DNA from: Cellulomonas dongxiuzhuiae
GTDB lineage: Bacteria > Actinomycetota > Actinomycetes > Actinomycetales > Cellulomonadaceae
DNA length: 64,000 nucleotides
Assembly: GCF_018623035.1 (NCBI RefSeq)
Contig: NZ_CP076023.1
Span: 1,612,001 to 1,676,000, forward strand
Direction: 5' to 3'
Shown: positions 17,253 to 26,540 of the stretch, one piece after another
Layout: each line of letters opens with the position of its first letter
Numbering within the stretch: position 1 is the first letter of the stretch
Notes under the pieces: generated by a model
The model's input: the letters and a program-made list of their open reading frames with translations, nothing else
Told to the model about the DNA's origin: nothing
Databases searched by the model: none
Position numbers and translations under genes: made by a program

Positions 17253-18143
17253 TCAGCGCAGCAGGCGTGACATGCGCCGGTCGGCCAGCGGCTTGCCGCC
17301 CGTCTGGCACGTGGGGCAGTACTGCAGCGAGGAGTCGGCGAACGACACCTCGTGCACGGTGTCCCCGCAGGGGGTGCCGTCCCATCCCGGGCACGGCTCC
17401 CCGGTGCGCCCGTGCACCCGCATGCCGCGCCGCTTGGCGTCCTTGAGCTCGGCGGCGGGCCGCCCGCCGGCCGTCATCACGGCCTCGGTGAGCACGTCCC
17501 TGATCGCGGCGTGCAGCGTGCGGGTGCGGGCCTCGTCGTACGACCGCGTCGGGGCGAACGGGCTGGTCCGGGCGACGAGCAGGATCTCGTCGGAGTACGC
17601 GTTGCCGATGCCCGCGATGGTGCCCTGGTCGCGCAGCAGGCCCTTGACCTGCTGGTTGCGCGCGGCGAGCAGCTCGCCCAGGCGCTCCGGGGTGAAGGCG
17701 TCCGAGAGCGGCTCGACGCCGAGCGAGGCGATCGGCGGGACGTCGGCGGGGTCGGCCACGACGTGGACCGCGAGCCGCTTGCGCGTCCCCGCCTCCGTCA
17801 GGTCGAAGCCCGCGCCGTCGTCGAAGCCGACCCGCAGCGCGATGGGTGACTTCCCGGGCCTGGCCGGGCGCTCCGGAAGGGTGTCGTACCAGCGGACCCA
17901 GCCGGCGCGGGACAGGTGCCACACGAGGTGCAGCGTGCCGTCGGCGGGGGAGTCGACGACCATGTCGAGCCACTTGCCGTGCCGCGCCACGTCGGTCACG
18001 GTCCCGCCGCGCAGTGCGGTGGGCGCCGGCCGGAACGTCTTGAGGGCGCTGATGGCGGCGACCTCGACGCGGGTCACCGTGCGACCGACCGTCCGCCCGC
18101 GCAGGAACTGCGCGAGCGCCTCGACCTCGGGCAGCTCCGGCAC
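17253..18143 (-). CDS. Fpg/Nei family DNA glycosylase with altered zinc finger
   Basis: A 296-residue base-excision repair enzyme that would remove oxidised bases and nick the abasic site. It has the N-terminal catalytic PELPE, a conserved lysine in RHGKWLD, the H2TH region NQQVKGLLRDQGTIAGIGN and a C-terminal zinc finger. The zinc ligands read Cys251, Cys259, Cys276 and Cys279, so the first pair is C-x7-C where the family normally has C-x2-C, five extra residues in the first knuckle. The GTG at 18143 gives the required Pro-Glu N-terminus after Met removal, and GAGGAT 6 nt upstream suggests a leaderless message. A second family member lies at 55.8-56.6 kb. Confidence 0.92.
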   Translation of the reverse strand: MPELPEVEALAQFLRGRTVGRTVTRVEVAAISALKTFRPAPTALRGGTVTDVARHGKWLDMVVDSPADGTLHLVWHLSRAGWVRWYDTLPERPARPGKSPIALRVGFDDGAGFDLTEAGTRKRLAVHVVADPADVPPIASLGVEPLSDAFTPERLGELLAARNQQVKGLLRDQGTIAGIGNAYSDEILLVARTSPFAPTRSYDEARTRTLHAAIRDVLTEAVMTAGGRPAAELKDAKRRGMRVHGRTGEPCPGWDGTPCGDTVHEVSFADSSLQYCPTCQTGGKPLADRRMSRLLR

Positions 18144-18149
18144 GTCCGC

Positions 18150-18155
18150 ATCCTC
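18150..18155 (-). promoter_or_regulatory. -10 hexamer of the Fpg/Nei gene (leaderless)
   Basis: GAGGAT on the minus strand ends 6 nt before the GTG at 18143, the same hexamer as before gabD. Confidence 0.35.
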
Positions 18156-18221
18156 GCACCGACGGCCCACGGGCGACAGGCGGGCAGGGCGATGCGTGTC
18201 GGGGCGGGGCGCCGGGCGCAC

Positions 18222-18227
18222 TAGGCT
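18222..18227 (+). promoter_or_regulatory. -10 hexamer of proS (leaderless)
   Basis: TAGGCT ends 6 nt before the ATG at 18234. This spacing favours that ATG over the second in-frame ATG at 18246. Confidence 0.55.
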
Positions 18228-18233
18228 CGTCGC

Positions 18234-20027
18234 ATGCTCCTGCGCATGTCCACGCTGTTCGTCCGCACCCTGCGCGAGGACCCCGCCGACGCCGAGGTCG
18301 CCAGCCACCGGCTGCTCGTGCGCGCGGGGTACATCCGCCGTGCCGCTCCCGGCATCTACACGTGGCTGCCGCTCGGCCTGCGCGTCCTGGCGAAGGTCGA
18401 GCAGGTCGTCCGCGACGAGATGGCGGCGATCGGCGCGCAGGAGGTGCACTTCCCGGCGCTGCTCCCCAAGGAGCCGTACGAGGCGACGGGCCGCTGGGCC
18501 GAGTACGGACCGAACATCTTCCGCCTCAAGGACCGCAAGGGCGGCGACTACCTCCTGGCCCCGACGCACGAGGAGATGTTCACGCTGCTGGTCAAGGACC
18601 TGTACTCGTCGTACAAGGACCTGCCCGTCGCGCTGTACCAGATCCAGACGAAGTACCGCGACGAGGCGCGGCCGCGTGCGGGTCTGATCCGCGGGCGCGA
18701 GTTCGTCATGAAGGACGCCTACTCGTTCGACCTCGACGACGAGGGTCTCTCGGCGTCGTACGAGGCGCAGCGTGGCGCGTACCAGCGGATCTTCGACCGG
18801 CTCGGGCTCGAGCACGTGATCGTGGCCGCCACGTCCGGCGCCATGGGGGGCTCGCGGTCGGAGGAGTTCCTCGCGCCGACGCCGATCGGCGAGGACACGT
18901 TCGTGCGCTCGCCGGGCGGGTACGCCGCGAACGTCGAGGCGGTCACGACCGTCGTCCCGGACGCGCTGGACTGGGCCGACGCCCCGGCGGCCCACGTGGA
19001 GGACACCCCCGACACCCCCACCATCGAGTCGCTCGTCGCGCTCGCGAACGAGCGGCTGCCCCGTGCCGACCGCGCCTGGACCGCCGCGGACACGCTCAAG
19101 AACGTCGTGCTCGCCCTCGTGCAGCCGACCGGCGAGCGCGAGCTCGTGGTCGTCGGGCTGCCGGGAGACCGCGAGGTGGACCTCAAGCGTCTCGAGGCGG
19201 CCGTCGCGCCCGCCGAGGTCGAGCCTGCGAACGACGCCGACCTCGCCGCGCACCCGGAGCTCGTGCGCGGGTACATCGGGCCTGCAGCACTGGGCCCCAA
19301 CGTCCCGGTCGCGGAGGGCGGCGAGCGTGTCGCCCTGCGGTATCTCCTGGACCCGCGCGTGGTGCCCGGCACCCGGTGGATCACGGGGGCGAACGAGCCC
19401 GGTCGGCACGTGTTCGACCTCGTGGCGGGACGCGACTTCACGGCGGACGGGACGGTCGAGGCCGCGGAGGTGCGCGCGGGAGACCCCGCGCCCGACGGCT
19501 CCGGCCCGCTCGAGCTCGCGCGGGGCATCGAGATCGGCCACATCTTCCAGCTCGGCCGCAAGTACGCGCAGGCGCTCGGCCTGACGGTGCTCGACCAGAA
19601 CGGCAAGGCACGGGTCGTCACCATGGGTTCCTACGGCATCGGGATCACCCGCGTGCTCGCGGTGCTCGCCGAGGCGAACCACGACGACCGCGGGCTGGCG
19701 TGGCCCGCCGAGGTCGCGCCGGCGCACGTCCACGTCGTCGCGGCGGGCAAGGACGCGGCCGTCTTCGAGACGGCCGAGGCACTGGCCACCACGCTCTCGG
19801 CGCGCGGCGTCGAGGTGCTCTACGACGACCGTCCCAAGGCGTCACCGGGCGTGAAGTTCGCGGACGCCGAGCTGCTCGGGGTCCCGCTCGTCGTCGTCGT
19901 GGGTCGGGGGCTCGCCGACGGGGTCGTCGAGGTGCGTCCGCGCGTCGGTGGACAGCCCGAGCAGGTACCGGTGGCGACCGCCGCCGACCGCGTGGCCGAG
20001 CTCGTCGACGAGCTGGTCGCGGGCTGA
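18234..20027 (+). CDS. proS: Prolyl-tRNA synthetase (bacterial type)
   Basis: A 597-residue class II synthetase that charges tRNA-Pro. Motif 2 is the [22 protein letters not shown] region, followed by the [11 protein letters not shown] stretch; motif 3 lies in [20 protein letters not shown]. The editing (INS) domain lies between, roughly residues 225-400, so this is the long bacterial form able to clear Ala-tRNA-Pro. The anticodon-binding domain is at the C-terminus (about 490-597). The start at 18234 is chosen from the leaderless promoter; it adds four residues before MSTLFVRTL. Confidence 0.96.
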   Translation: MLLRMSTLFVRTLREDPADAEVASHRLLVRAGYIRRAAPGIYTWLPLGLRVLAKVEQVVRDEMAAIGAQEVHFPALLPKEPYEATGRWAEYGPNIFRLKDRKGGDYLLAPTHEEMFTLLVKDLYSSYKDLPVALYQIQTKYRDEARPRAGLIRGREFVMKDAYSFDLDDEGLSASYEAQRGAYQRIFDRLGLEHVIVAATSGAMGGSRSEEFLAPTPIGEDTFVRSPGGYAANVEAVTTVVPDALDWADAPAAHVEDTPDTPTIESLVALANERLPRADRAWTAADTLKNVVLALVQPTGERELVVVGLPGDREVDLKRLEAAVAPAEVEPANDADLAAHPELVRGYIGPAALGPNVPVAEGGERVALRYLLDPRVVPGTRWITGANEPGRHVFDLVAGRDFTADGTVEAAEVRAGDPAPDGSGPLELARGIEIGHIFQLGRKYAQALGLTVLDQNGKARVVTMGSYGIGITRVLAVLAEANHDDRGLAWPAEVAPAHVHVVAAGKDAAVFETAEALATTLSARGVEVLYDDRPKASPGVKFADAELLGVPLVVVVGRGLADGVVEVRPRVGGQPEQVPVATAADRVAELVDELVAG

Positions 20028-20070
20028 CCCGACGGTCCGGGTCCGCCCCGGTCGGCGCGAGCCGGCAGGT

Positions 20071-21153
20071 TCAGCGGACCGGGGCCGTCCCGAGCTCCGG
20101 CATCCCGGGGAACGGGACGGGAGCGGCACCCCACGCGACGGCCGCGGCGGTCGCGGCCCGCAGCGAGGCGACCGCGTCGAGACGCTCGCCGGCCGGCGCC
20201 TGCGCGACGGCACCCGCGCTCGCGTCGGCCACCGACTGCTCGAGCGTCCGGGGCAGCGCCGCGAGGACCGCCGGGTCGTCGAGACCCGCCGGCAGCGCGT
20301 AGGCGGTGCGTCGCGGGTCGGCCGGCCGGCCGACGACGCCGGCGGCCCGCGCCCACGCGTCGGACGCGGTGCGGTGCCGCGCGGCGGCCTCGAGCATCGT
20401 CGTGCGCGTCGCGTCGCTGCTGCGTGCCGCGAGGACCGTGAAGGTCCACGCGGCCTCGTCGTGGGCGAGCGCCAGCGCCGCCGCGGCGGGCGACCCTGCG
20501 GTCGGGTCGCCGTCGTCCGTCGGGCTCGCGTCCGCCGGGGACGCGCCCGCGCTCGGGGCGGCGTCGCCCGACGCGTCGCCGGCCGCGGCGGGGTCAGCCG
20601 CGGGTGCGGGCCGCGGCAGGTCCGCGACCGCCGCGAGACGGTCGGCGAGCGCGTCCCGCGCGACCGCGACCGAGGCGACGAGCCGCGCCAGGTCGGGGTC
20701 CGGCACCAGGTCGGCGTCCTGGGTCGCGCGTGCCGCGTCCGCCGCGAGCTCGTCGAGCAGTTCGGTGACGTCGGTCACGACCGGGGCGCTCGTCGTGGGC
20801 GACGGTGTCGGCGTCGGGTCGGGCAGGCCGGAGTCGTACACGCCCCCGAGCTCCTCGGCGTGCCGCGCCGAGAACGCCGCCACGTCGTCGAGGACGACGC
20901 GCACCGGCTCGTCCACGCCGGACGCCACGACGGCCGTCGCCGCGTCGGCCAGCCCGAGCGCGTCGTCGACCGTACGGCCCCGGACCTGCTCGGTCGCGTC
21001 CGGCGACGGCTCCACGGGCGGCGGCGTCTCGAGCCGCACGCCGCACCCCGCGAGCACGAGCGCGCCGGCGACGAGCACCGCGACGGCGCATGGCAGCCGC
21101 GCAGCCGGTCGCGCGGGACGGGGGCGGCAGGGCGAGGAACGGTGACGGAGCAT
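20071..21153 (-). CDS. Lipoprotein with C-terminal DUF4439 (ferritin-like) domain
   Basis: A 360-residue secreted lipoprotein. The N-terminus is arginine-rich, followed by a hydrophobic signal and the lipobox LVLAGC. A proline/threonine- and alanine-rich spacer lies before the C-terminal domain (about 230-360, with AHDEAAWTFTVLAARS and RRTAYALPAGLDDP), which resembles DUF4439, a ferritin-like helical domain of unknown activity. A GTG at 21171 would add six residues, but a CAGGAT hexamer 8 nt before the ATG at 21153 favours the shorter form. It is convergent with proS and divergent from rimP. Confidence 0.8.
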   Translation of the reverse strand: MLRHRSSPCRPRPARPAARLPCAVAVLVAGALVLAGCGVRLETPPPVEPSPDATEQVRGRTVDDALGLADAATAVVASGVDEPVRVVLDDVAAFSARHAEELGGVYDSGLPDPTPTPSPTTSAPVVTDVTELLDELAADAARATQDADLVPDPDLARLVASVAVARDALADRLAAVADLPRPAPAADPAAAGDASGDAAPSAGASPADASPTDDGDPTAGSPAAAALALAHDEAAWTFTVLAARSSDATRTTMLEAAARHRTASDAWARAAGVVGRPADPRRTAYALPAGLDDPAVLAALPRTLEQSVADASAGAVAQAPAGERLDAVASLRAATAAAVAWGAAPVPFPGMPELGTAPVR

Positions 21154-21161
21154 CGGGCGCG

Positions 21162-21167
21162 ATCCTG
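21162..21167 (-). promoter_or_regulatory. -10 hexamer of the DUF4439 lipoprotein gene (leaderless)
   Basis: CAGGAT on the minus strand ends 8 nt before the ATG at 21153. Confidence 0.3.
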
Positions 21168-21219
21168 CCACGACCGCCCGCGCGCGCTGCGCACGTCGGA
21201 CGCAGGTGCCGGGAGTCGT

Positions 21220-21225
21220 TACGCT
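21220..21225 (+). promoter_or_regulatory. -10 hexamer of the rimP-nusA-infB operon
   Basis: TACGCT lies 68 bases before the rimP ATG, leaving a leader of about 60 nt that ends in an AGGAGGCC ribosome-binding site. It is one of the few TAnnnT hexamers in the window that precede a true 5' leader rather than a start codon. Confidence 0.4.
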
Positions 21226-21293
21226 GGTGGGACAACGTCACAGGGTCGCCGCCTGCGCCCCATCGTGCAGGAGAGTCGACAGGAGGCCAGGTC

Positions 21294-21857
21294 ATGGGCG
21301 CGCCAGCTACCGCACCACGCGTGCGGGAGGTCGTGGAAGCCGCCGTGACGGGTGCCGGTCTCCTGCTCGACGGTCTCGAGGTCGCAGGGAGCGGTCGCAG
21401 CACCGTCGTGCGCGTCACCGTCGACCTCGGCGAGGACGACCACGGCACCCTCGACCTGGACCGTGTCGGTGACGTCACACGAGCCGTCTCGGACGCGCTG
21501 GACGCGGCCGACGTGCTGCCGAGCGCCTACACGCTGGAGGTGGGCAGCCCCGGTGCGGAGCGCCCGCTGACCGCGGCGCGGCACTGGCGGCGGGCACGAG
21601 GACGCACGGTCGTGGTGCGTCGGGTCGACGGCGGCGCCCTGACGGGCCGCCTGGAGCAGGTGGGGGACGGCGACGCGCCGGACCTGGTCGTGGTGCCCGT
21701 CACCGCGCCGGGCAAGGGCCGTCGGCCGGTCGAGGGCGAGCCGGTGACGTTGGCGTGGGACGACGTGCGGGACGCACGTGTGCAGGTGGACCTCGCCGCG
21801 GTACGCGACGACGAGGCCGACGACGCCGGCCCCCGGGACGGGGCAGGGAGGGGCTGA
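21294..21857 (+). CDS. rimP: Ribosome maturation factor RimP
   Basis: A 187-residue protein needed for maturation of the 30S subunit. It has the N-terminal alpha/beta domain (about 8-85, including [20 protein letters not shown]), the [11 protein letters not shown] hinge typical of RimP and a C-terminal SH3-like domain (about 95-170). A negatively charged tail follows. The ATG has a good AGGAGG site. The next gene, nusA, starts one base after the stop, in the conserved rimP-nusA order. Confidence 0.93.
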   Translation: MGAPATAPRVREVVEAAVTGAGLLLDGLEVAGSGRSTVVRVTVDLGEDDHGTLDLDRVGDVTRAVSDALDAADVLPSAYTLEVGSPGAERPLTAARHWRRARGRTVVVRRVDGGALTGRLEQVGDGDAPDLVVVPVTAPGKGRRPVEGEPVTLAWDDVRDARVQVDLAAVRDDEADDAGPRDGAGRG

Positions 21858-21858
21858 C

Positions 21859-23004
21859 GTGGACATCGACATGCAGGCGCTGCGACTCATCGAGCGCGAG
21901 CGGGAGATCAGCCTCGACGTGCTGGTCGAGGCCATCGAGCAGGCGCTGCTCTCGGCCTACCACCGGACGCCGGGCGCGCAGGCGCGCGCCCGGGTCGAGG
22001 TGGACCGTCGCACGGGTCACGTGACGGTGTGGGCGCGCGACCCCGCTCCCGAGCCGGCGGCTCCCGAGGGTGCCGGGCCGGACGAGGCGAAGGACGACGC
22101 GGCGGCGCAGGACGGGCCGGACGCCCCGGCGGTGGCGGCCGTGCCGCCGGCGCCCGCCCCCGAGATGCCGGAGTACGACGACACCCCGGACGGCTTCGGC
22201 CGCATCGCGACGGCCACCGCGCGGCAGGTCATCGTGCAGCGGCTGCGCGACGCCGAGGACGACCAGGTGCTCGGCACGTTCCGCAGCAAGGCGGGGGAGG
22301 TGCTCGGCGGGGTCATCCAGCAGGGGCGCGACCCGCGCACGGTGCTCGTGGACGTCGGGGGCGTCGAGGCGGTGCTGCCCGCGCACGAGCAGGTGCCCGG
22401 CGAGCGCTACGTGCACGGCGAGCGCCTGCGGGCGTTCGTGCTCGACGTCGCGCGCGGTCAGCGCGGCCCCCAGATCACGCTGTCGCGCACCCACCCGAAC
22501 CTCGTGCGCAAGCTGTTCGCGCTCGAGGTGCCCGAGATCGCCGACGGGACCGTGGACATCACCGCCATGGCGCGCGAGGCGGGGCACCGCACCAAGATGG
22601 CCGTGCGGGCCAACGTCGCCGGCGTCAACGCCAAGGGCGCGTGCATCGGCCCCATGGGCGGACGCGTGCGCGCCGTGATGGCCGAGCTGCACGGCGAGAA
22701 GATCGACATCGTCGACCACTCGGACGACCCGGCCGAGATGATCGCCCACGCGCTGTCGCCCGCCCGCGTGCTCGACGTGACGATCGTCGACCCGGTCGCC
22801 CGGGCCGCCCGGGTCGTCGTGCCGGACTACCAGCTGTCGCTCGCCATCGGCAAGGAGGGGCAGAACGCCCGCCTCGCCGCCAAGCTCACGGGCTGGCGCA
22901 TCGACATCCGCTCGGACGCCGAGCAGGCCGCCGGGGCGAGCCACGCGACGCCGGCGCGCGGCGCGGACGACGCCGGTCCGGGGGCGTCCGGTCACGTCCG
23001 GTGA
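21859..23004 (+). CDS. nusA: Transcription termination/antitermination factor NusA
   Basis: NusA binds RNA polymerase and controls pausing, termination and rRNA antitermination. The 381-residue protein has the N-terminal polymerase-binding domain (with [20 protein letters not shown]), an S1 domain (about 165-235), and KH domains including [19 protein letters not shown] and [21 protein letters not shown]. Between the two parts of the N-terminal domain is an Ala/Pro/acidic insert of about 40 residues (about 57-100), longer than the linker in mycobacterial NusA. No C-terminal acidic AR repeats are present, as usual in actinobacteria. The start could also be the in-frame ATG at 21871. Confidence 0.95.
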   Translation: MDIDMQALRLIEREREISLDVLVEAIEQALLSAYHRTPGAQARARVEVDRRTGHVTVWARDPAPEPAAPEGAGPDEAKDDAAAQDGPDAPAVAAVPPAPAPEMPEYDDTPDGFGRIATATARQVIVQRLRDAEDDQVLGTFRSKAGEVLGGVIQQGRDPRTVLVDVGGVEAVLPAHEQVPGERYVHGERLRAFVLDVARGQRGPQITLSRTHPNLVRKLFALEVPEIADGTVDITAMAREAGHRTKMAVRANVAGVNAKGACIGPMGGRVRAVMAELHGEKIDIVDHSDDPAEMIAHALSPARVLDVTIVDPVARAARVVVPDYQLSLAIGKEGQNARLAAKLTGWRIDIRSDAEQAAGASHATPARGADDAGPGASGHVR

Positions 23005-23459
23005 GTCGGCACGGTAGACTCTCGGAGGCTGGGCCGGCTGCCCGGCTCTCCTCGCCGAGCAGGCGGAACCCCGATCCCGCGCCTCCGGTGCTCGAACCGG
23101 GTCCCGTCCGCACGTGCGTGGGGTGCCGTGCGACCGGCCTCAGGTCGGCCTTGCTGAGGGTGGTGCTGTCGGACGTCGGTGCGGGTGAGACCGCACTCGT
23201 CGTGGACGAGCGCCGCCGGATGCCGGGCCGGGGTGCGTGGCTGCACCCCGACCAGCGTTGCCTCGAGCTCGCCGTACGACGGCGGGCGTTCGGACGGGCG
23301 CTGCGGCACACGGGCCCCCTGGGGACCGAGGTCGTGGAGCGCGCCGTGACGCGGCTCGCCGCGCAGGTCCAGCCACAGCACAGCACCACGGTGCCGGAGC
23401 CCACTCCGGTACCGACCGTCGACAGGGAAGCGGGTTGGAAGCCGATGGCGACCCGATGA
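23001..23459 (+). CDS. ylxR: YlxR family RNA-binding/nucleoid-associated protein
   Basis: The conserved core starts at [20 protein letters not shown] and runs through [30 protein letters not shown], the YlxR (DUF448) signature; members bind RNA or act as transcription regulators. The GTG at 23001 overlaps the nusA stop by four bases and gives 152 residues, but the first 29 are low-complexity. An in-frame GTG at 23088 (123 residues) is a real alternative, especially as a TAGACT hexamer lies inside the longer version at 23015-23020. The stop overlaps the first of three mini-ORFs. Confidence 0.85.
   Translation: MSRHGRLSEAGPAARLSSPSRRNPDPAPPVLEPGPVRTCVGCRATGLRSALLRVVLSDVGAGETALVVDERRRMPGRGAWLHPDQRCLELAVRRRAFGRALRHTGPLGTEVVERAVTRLAAQVQPQHSTTVPEPTPVPTVDREAGWKPMATR
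23015..23020 (+). promoter_or_regulatory. Possible internal promoter before ylxR-infB
   Basis: TAGACT with a GGAGG a few bases downstream (23023-23027). If used, transcription would start near 23027 and exclude the long ylxR start at 23001, giving infB a promoter independent of rimP-nusA. Confidence 0.3.
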
Positions 23460-23495
23460 GCACGCACCGATGAGTACCCAGCGATGAGTACCCAG
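23454..23495 (+). repeat. Three tandem 14-bp repeats at the ylxR end
   Basis: Units are CGATGAGCACGCAC (23454-23467), CGATGAGTACCCAG (23468-23481) and CGATGAGTACCCAG (23482-23495). The last two are identical; the first differs at three positions. The first unit carries the ylxR stop codon. Because 14 is not a multiple of three, each unit shifts the frame and creates a fresh ATGA overlap. Confidence 0.9.
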
Positions 23496-23501
23496 CACTA
23501 A
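23456..23501 (+). other. Chain of three overlapping five-codon ORFs before infB
   Basis: ATG at 23456 overlaps the ylxR TGA and reads MSTHR to a TGA at 23471-23473. The next ATG (23470) overlaps that stop and reads MSTQR to 23485-23487. The third (23484) overlaps in turn and reads MSTQH to a TAA at 23499-23501. All three junctions are ATGA. A ribosome finishing ylxR could in principle step through all three and stop 44 bases before infB. No strong Shine-Dalgarno precedes the chain; use would depend on coupling from ylxR. Confidence 0.45.
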
Positions 23502-23505
23502 CGAC

Positions 23506-23530
23506 GGTCCGACCCTGTCCAGGGCGGACC
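23506..23530 (+). promoter_or_regulatory. Stem-loop just before the infB ribosome-binding site
   Basis: GGTCCG (23506-23511) pairs with CGGACC (23525-23530) and CCCT (23513-23516) with AGGG (23521-23524); one A bulges at 23512 and GTCC forms the loop. The ten-pair stem starts five bases after the mini-ORF stop and ends about five bases before the GGAG that precedes the infB start. No U tract follows, so a translational or processing role is likelier than termination. Confidence 0.45.
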
Positions 23531-23544
23531 AGGACAGGAGAGAT

Positions 23545-26490
23545 GTGGCCAAGGTCCGCGTCTACGAGCTCGCGAAGGAGCTCGGGGTCGACAGCAAGAC
23601 CATCATGACCAAGCTCAACGAGCTCGGAGAGTTCGTCCGCTCGGCGTCATCGACGATCGAGCCCCCCGTCGTGCGCAAGCTGCGCGACACCTATCCCGTC
23701 GGCGGTTCCGGCAGCAGCCGGCCCGCCGCACCTGCGCGCCCCGCCGCACCGAAGGCCCCGGCACCGTCCGGTGCCCCGGCCGCACCGGCAGCGACGCGGC
23801 CCGCCGCGCCCGCTCCGGGCGCTCCGGCTCGCGCTGCCGCGCCGCAGGCACCTGCGCCGCAGGCACCTGCACCGCAGGCCCCGGCGCCGCAGGCTCCGGC
23901 CCCGCAGGCTCCGGCCGCGCAGGCCCCCGCGGCCCCGGCGCCCCAGCCTCCGGCCGCGCAGGCTCCGGCGCCGCAGGCTCCGGCTCCCGCCGGGCGTCCC
24001 GCGCCGGCCGCTCCGGCCGCGCGTCCCGGCGCCCCGCGTCCGCCCCAGGCCGGTGGCCAGGGTGGCGGCGGCGCCCGTCCCGGTGCGCCGCGTCCCGCGG
24101 CGCGTCCGGGCAACAACCCGTTCGCACCCGCGCAGGGCATGCCCCGTCAGGGCGAGCGCCCCGGCGGGTCGCGTGCCGGTGGTCCGCGTCCGGGCAACAA
24201 CCCGTTCGCCCCGTCCCAGGGCATGCCCCGCCCGGGTGACCGTCGTCCCGCCGAGAGCGCCCCCGCGGCCGCGGCCGGTGCCGGTGAGCGTCCCGGTGGG
24301 CCGCGTCCCGGTGGGCCGCGCCCCGGTGGGCCGCGCCCCAACCCGGGCATGATGCCCGGTCGTACGCAGAGCGGTGTGGGTCGTCCCGGCGAGCGTCCGG
24401 CTCCGGCCGGTCGTGGCGGCGGTGCAGGTCGCGGCGGCTACGCCGGCGGCGGTGCCGGTCGTCCCGGTGGCGGCACAGGTCCCGGTGCGGGCGGTGGCGG
24501 TTTCGCCGGTCGTCCCGGCGGTGGCGGTCGTCCCGGCGGTGCCGGTCGCGGCTCGACGCAGGGTGCGTTCGGTCGCGCCGGTGGTCGGCCCGTCCGCGGA
24601 CGGAAGTCGAAGCGTGCCAAGCGCCAGGAGTTCGAGCAGATGCAGGCGCCGTCGCTGGGCGGCGTGTCCGTCCCGCGCGGCAACGGCAAGACGGTCGTCC
24701 GCCTGCGTCACGGCTCGTCGCTCAACGACTTCGCCGACAAGATCGACGCGAACCCCGCGTCGCTCGTGACCGTGCTGTTCCACCTCGGTGAGATGGCCAC
24801 GGCGACGCAGTCGCTCGACGAGGACACGTTCGGCACGCTCGCGACCGAGCTGGGCTACATCATCGAGATGGTCTCGGCCGAGGAGGAGGACCGCGAGCTG
24901 CTCGGGGCCTTCGACATCGACCTGGACGCCGAGCTCGAGGCGGAGGGCGACGACGACCTCGTCGCGCGTCCCCCCGTCGTCACCGTCATGGGTCACGTCG
25001 ACCACGGCAAGACCAAGCTCCTCGACGCCATCCGGTCCACGGACGTCGTCGCGGGCGAGGCCGGTGGCATCACCCAGCACATCGGTGCCTACCAGGTGCG
25101 CACCGAGCACGAGGGCGTCGACCGGGCGATCACGTTCATCGACACCCCGGGCCACGAGGCGTTCACCGCCATGCGTGCCCGTGGTGCGCAGGTCACCGAC
25201 ATCGCGATCCTCGTGGTCGCGGCGGACGACGGCGTGATGCCCCAGACGATCGAGGCGCTCAACCACGCGCAGTCGGCCAACGTGCCGATCGTCGTCGCGG
25301 TCAACAAGGTGGACAAGGAGGGGGCCAACCCCGACAAGATCCGCCAGCAGCTCACCGAGTACAACCTCGTGGCCGAGGAGTACGGCGGCGACACGATGTT
25401 CGTCGACGTCTCCGCCAAGCAGCGCATGGGGATCGACGAGCTGCTCGAGGCGGTCCTGCTCACCGCGGACGCCGCCCTCGACATGCGTGCCAACCCGGAC
25501 AAGGACGCGCGCGGCGTCGCGATCGAGGCCAACCTCGACAAGGGCCGCGGTGCCGTCGCGACGGTGCTGGTCCAGTCCGGCACGCTGCACGTCGGTGACG
25601 CGATCGTCGCGGGCACGGCCCACGGCCGCGTGCGCGCCATGCTCGACGAGCATGGCGAGACCGTGACCGAGGCCGGCCCGGCACGTCCGGTGCAGGTCCT
25701 CGGGCTGTCCTCGGTGCCTCGCGCCGGCGACACGTTCCTGGTCGCGCCCGACGAGCGCACCGCTCGGCAGATCGCCGAGAAGCGCGAGTCGGCCGAGCGT
25801 GCCGCCCTCCTGGCCAAGCGCCGCAAGCGCATCAGCCTCGAGGACTTCACGCAGGCGCTGCAGCAGGGCAAGGTCGAGACGCTCAACCTCGTCCTCAAGG
25901 GCGACGTGTCGGGTGCCGTCGAGGCGCTCGAGGACGCGCTGCTCAAGATCGACGTCGGCGACGAGGTCGAGCTGCGCGTCATCCACCGCGGTGTCGGTGC
26001 GATCACGCAGAACGACGTCAACCTGGCGACCGTCGACAACGCGATCATCATCGGCTTCAACGTGAAGCTGGCGCCGCGTGTCGAGGAGCTGGCCGACCGT
26101 GAGGGCGTCGACGTGCGCTTCTACTCGGTCATCTACCAGGCGATCGACGACGTCGAGGCGGCCCTCAAGGGCATGCTCAAGCCGGAGTACGAGGAGGTGC
26201 AGCTCGGTTCCGCCGAGGTGCGCGAGGTCTTCCGCTCCTCCAAGTTCGGCAACATCGCCGGGTCGATCGTGCGCTCGGGCGAGATCCGCAGGAACACCAA
26301 GGCGCGCGTGCTCCGCAAGGGCAAGCTCGTCGCGGACAACCTCACGATCGAGTCCCTCAAGCGGTTCAAGGACGACGCGACCGAGGTCCGCGAGGGCTTC
26401 GAGTGCGGTATCGGCCTCGGGTCGTACAACGACCTGCAGGTCGAGGACGTCATCGAGACGTTCGAGATGCGGGAGAAGCCGCGGAAGTGA
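23545..26490 (+). CDS. infB: Translation initiation factor IF-2
   Basis: IF-2 places fMet-tRNA on the 30S subunit and drives subunit joining with GTP. In this 981-residue form, residues 1-50 are the conserved IF2_N start, and about 55-350 are a disordered Ala/Pro/Gln then Gly/Arg-rich region with tandem repeats. The basic [16 protein letters not shown] segment leads into the core. The G domain has [16 protein letters not shown] (G1), DTPGHEAF (G3) and NKVDKEG (G4); domains II, III and C2 follow to the end. The GTG at 23545 is preceded by AGGACAGGAGAG. Two strong hairpins follow the stop. Confidence 0.97.
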   Translation: MAKVRVYELAKELGVDSKTIMTKLNELGEFVRSASSTIEPPVVRKLRDTYPVGGSGSSRPAAPARPAAPKAPAPSGAPAAPAATRPAAPAPGAPARAAAPQAPAPQAPAPQAPAPQAPAPQAPAAQAPAAPAPQPPAAQAPAPQAPAPAGRPAPAAPAARPGAPRPPQAGGQGGGGARPGAPRPAARPGNNPFAPAQGMPRQGERPGGSRAGGPRPGNNPFAPSQGMPRPGDRRPAESAPAAAAGAGERPGGPRPGGPRPGGPRPNPGMMPGRTQSGVGRPGERPAPAGRGGGAGRGGYAGGGAGRPGGGTGPGAGGGGFAGRPGGGGRPGGAGRGSTQGAFGRAGGRPVRGRKSKRAKRQEFEQMQAPSLGGVSVPRGNGKTVVRLRHGSSLNDFADKIDANPASLVTVLFHLGEMATATQSLDEDTFGTLATELGYIIEMVSAEEEDRELLGAFDIDLDAELEAEGDDDLVARPPVVTVMGHVDHGKTKLLDAIRSTDVVAGEAGGITQHIGAYQVRTEHEGVDRAITFIDTPGHEAFTAMRARGAQVTDIAILVVAADDGVMPQTIEALNHAQSANVPIVVAVNKVDKEGANPDKIRQQLTEYNLVAEEYGGDTMFVDVSAKQRMGIDELLEAVLLTADAALDMRANPDKDARGVAIEANLDKGRGAVATVLVQSGTLHVGDAIVAGTAHGRVRAMLDEHGETVTEAGPARPVQVLGLSSVPRAGDTFLVAPDERTARQIAEKRESAERAALLAKRRKRISLEDFTQALQQGKVETLNLVLKGDVSGAVEALEDALLKIDVGDEVELRVIHRGVGAITQNDVNLATVDNAIIIGFNVKLAPRVEELADREGVDVRFYSVIYQAIDDVEAALKGMLKPEYEEVQLGSAEVREVFRSSKFGNIAGSIVRSGEIRRNTKARVLRKGKLVADNLTIESLKRFKDDATEVREGFECGIGLGSYNDLQVEDVIETFEMREKPRK
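24103..24243 (+). repeat. Duplicated 57-bp segment in the infB disordered region
   Basis: Units at 24103-24159 and 24187-24243 each encode 19 residues reading [19 protein letters not shown], offset by 84 bp. Base differences lie mostly at third positions or the variable residues, so the copy is not very recent. Confidence 0.8.
24295..24339 (+). repeat. Three 15-bp tandem repeats in infB
   Basis: GGTGGGCCGCGTCCC followed by two copies of GGTGGGCCGCGCCCC; together they encode GGPRP three times. In-frame, so copy number changes would alter only the length of the disordered arm. Confidence 0.85.
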
Positions 26491-26498
26491 GTTCCGTT

Positions 26499-26532
26499 GC
26501 CCGGGGGTGAGTCGTTCGGCTCACCCCCGGGC
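26499..26532 (+). terminator. Strong hairpin after infB
   Basis: GCCCGGGGGTGAG (26499-26511) pairs perfectly with CTCACCCCCGGGC (26520-26532) around an 8-nt loop, starting 9 bases after the infB stop. No U tract follows. It could weaken read-through into rbfA or protect the upstream 3' end. Confidence 0.6.
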
Positions 26533-26540
26533 GGCCTCGG

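Noticed and set aside
17253..18143. The zinc-finger insertion as a sign of a pseudogene
   Set aside because: The frame is intact, all four cysteines and the N-terminal catalytic residues remain, and the insertion is a multiple of three.
23030..23110. tRNA-like GGTTCGAG on the minus strand near the ylxR start
   Set aside because: No acceptor or anticodon stems can be formed around it, and it lies in coding sequence.
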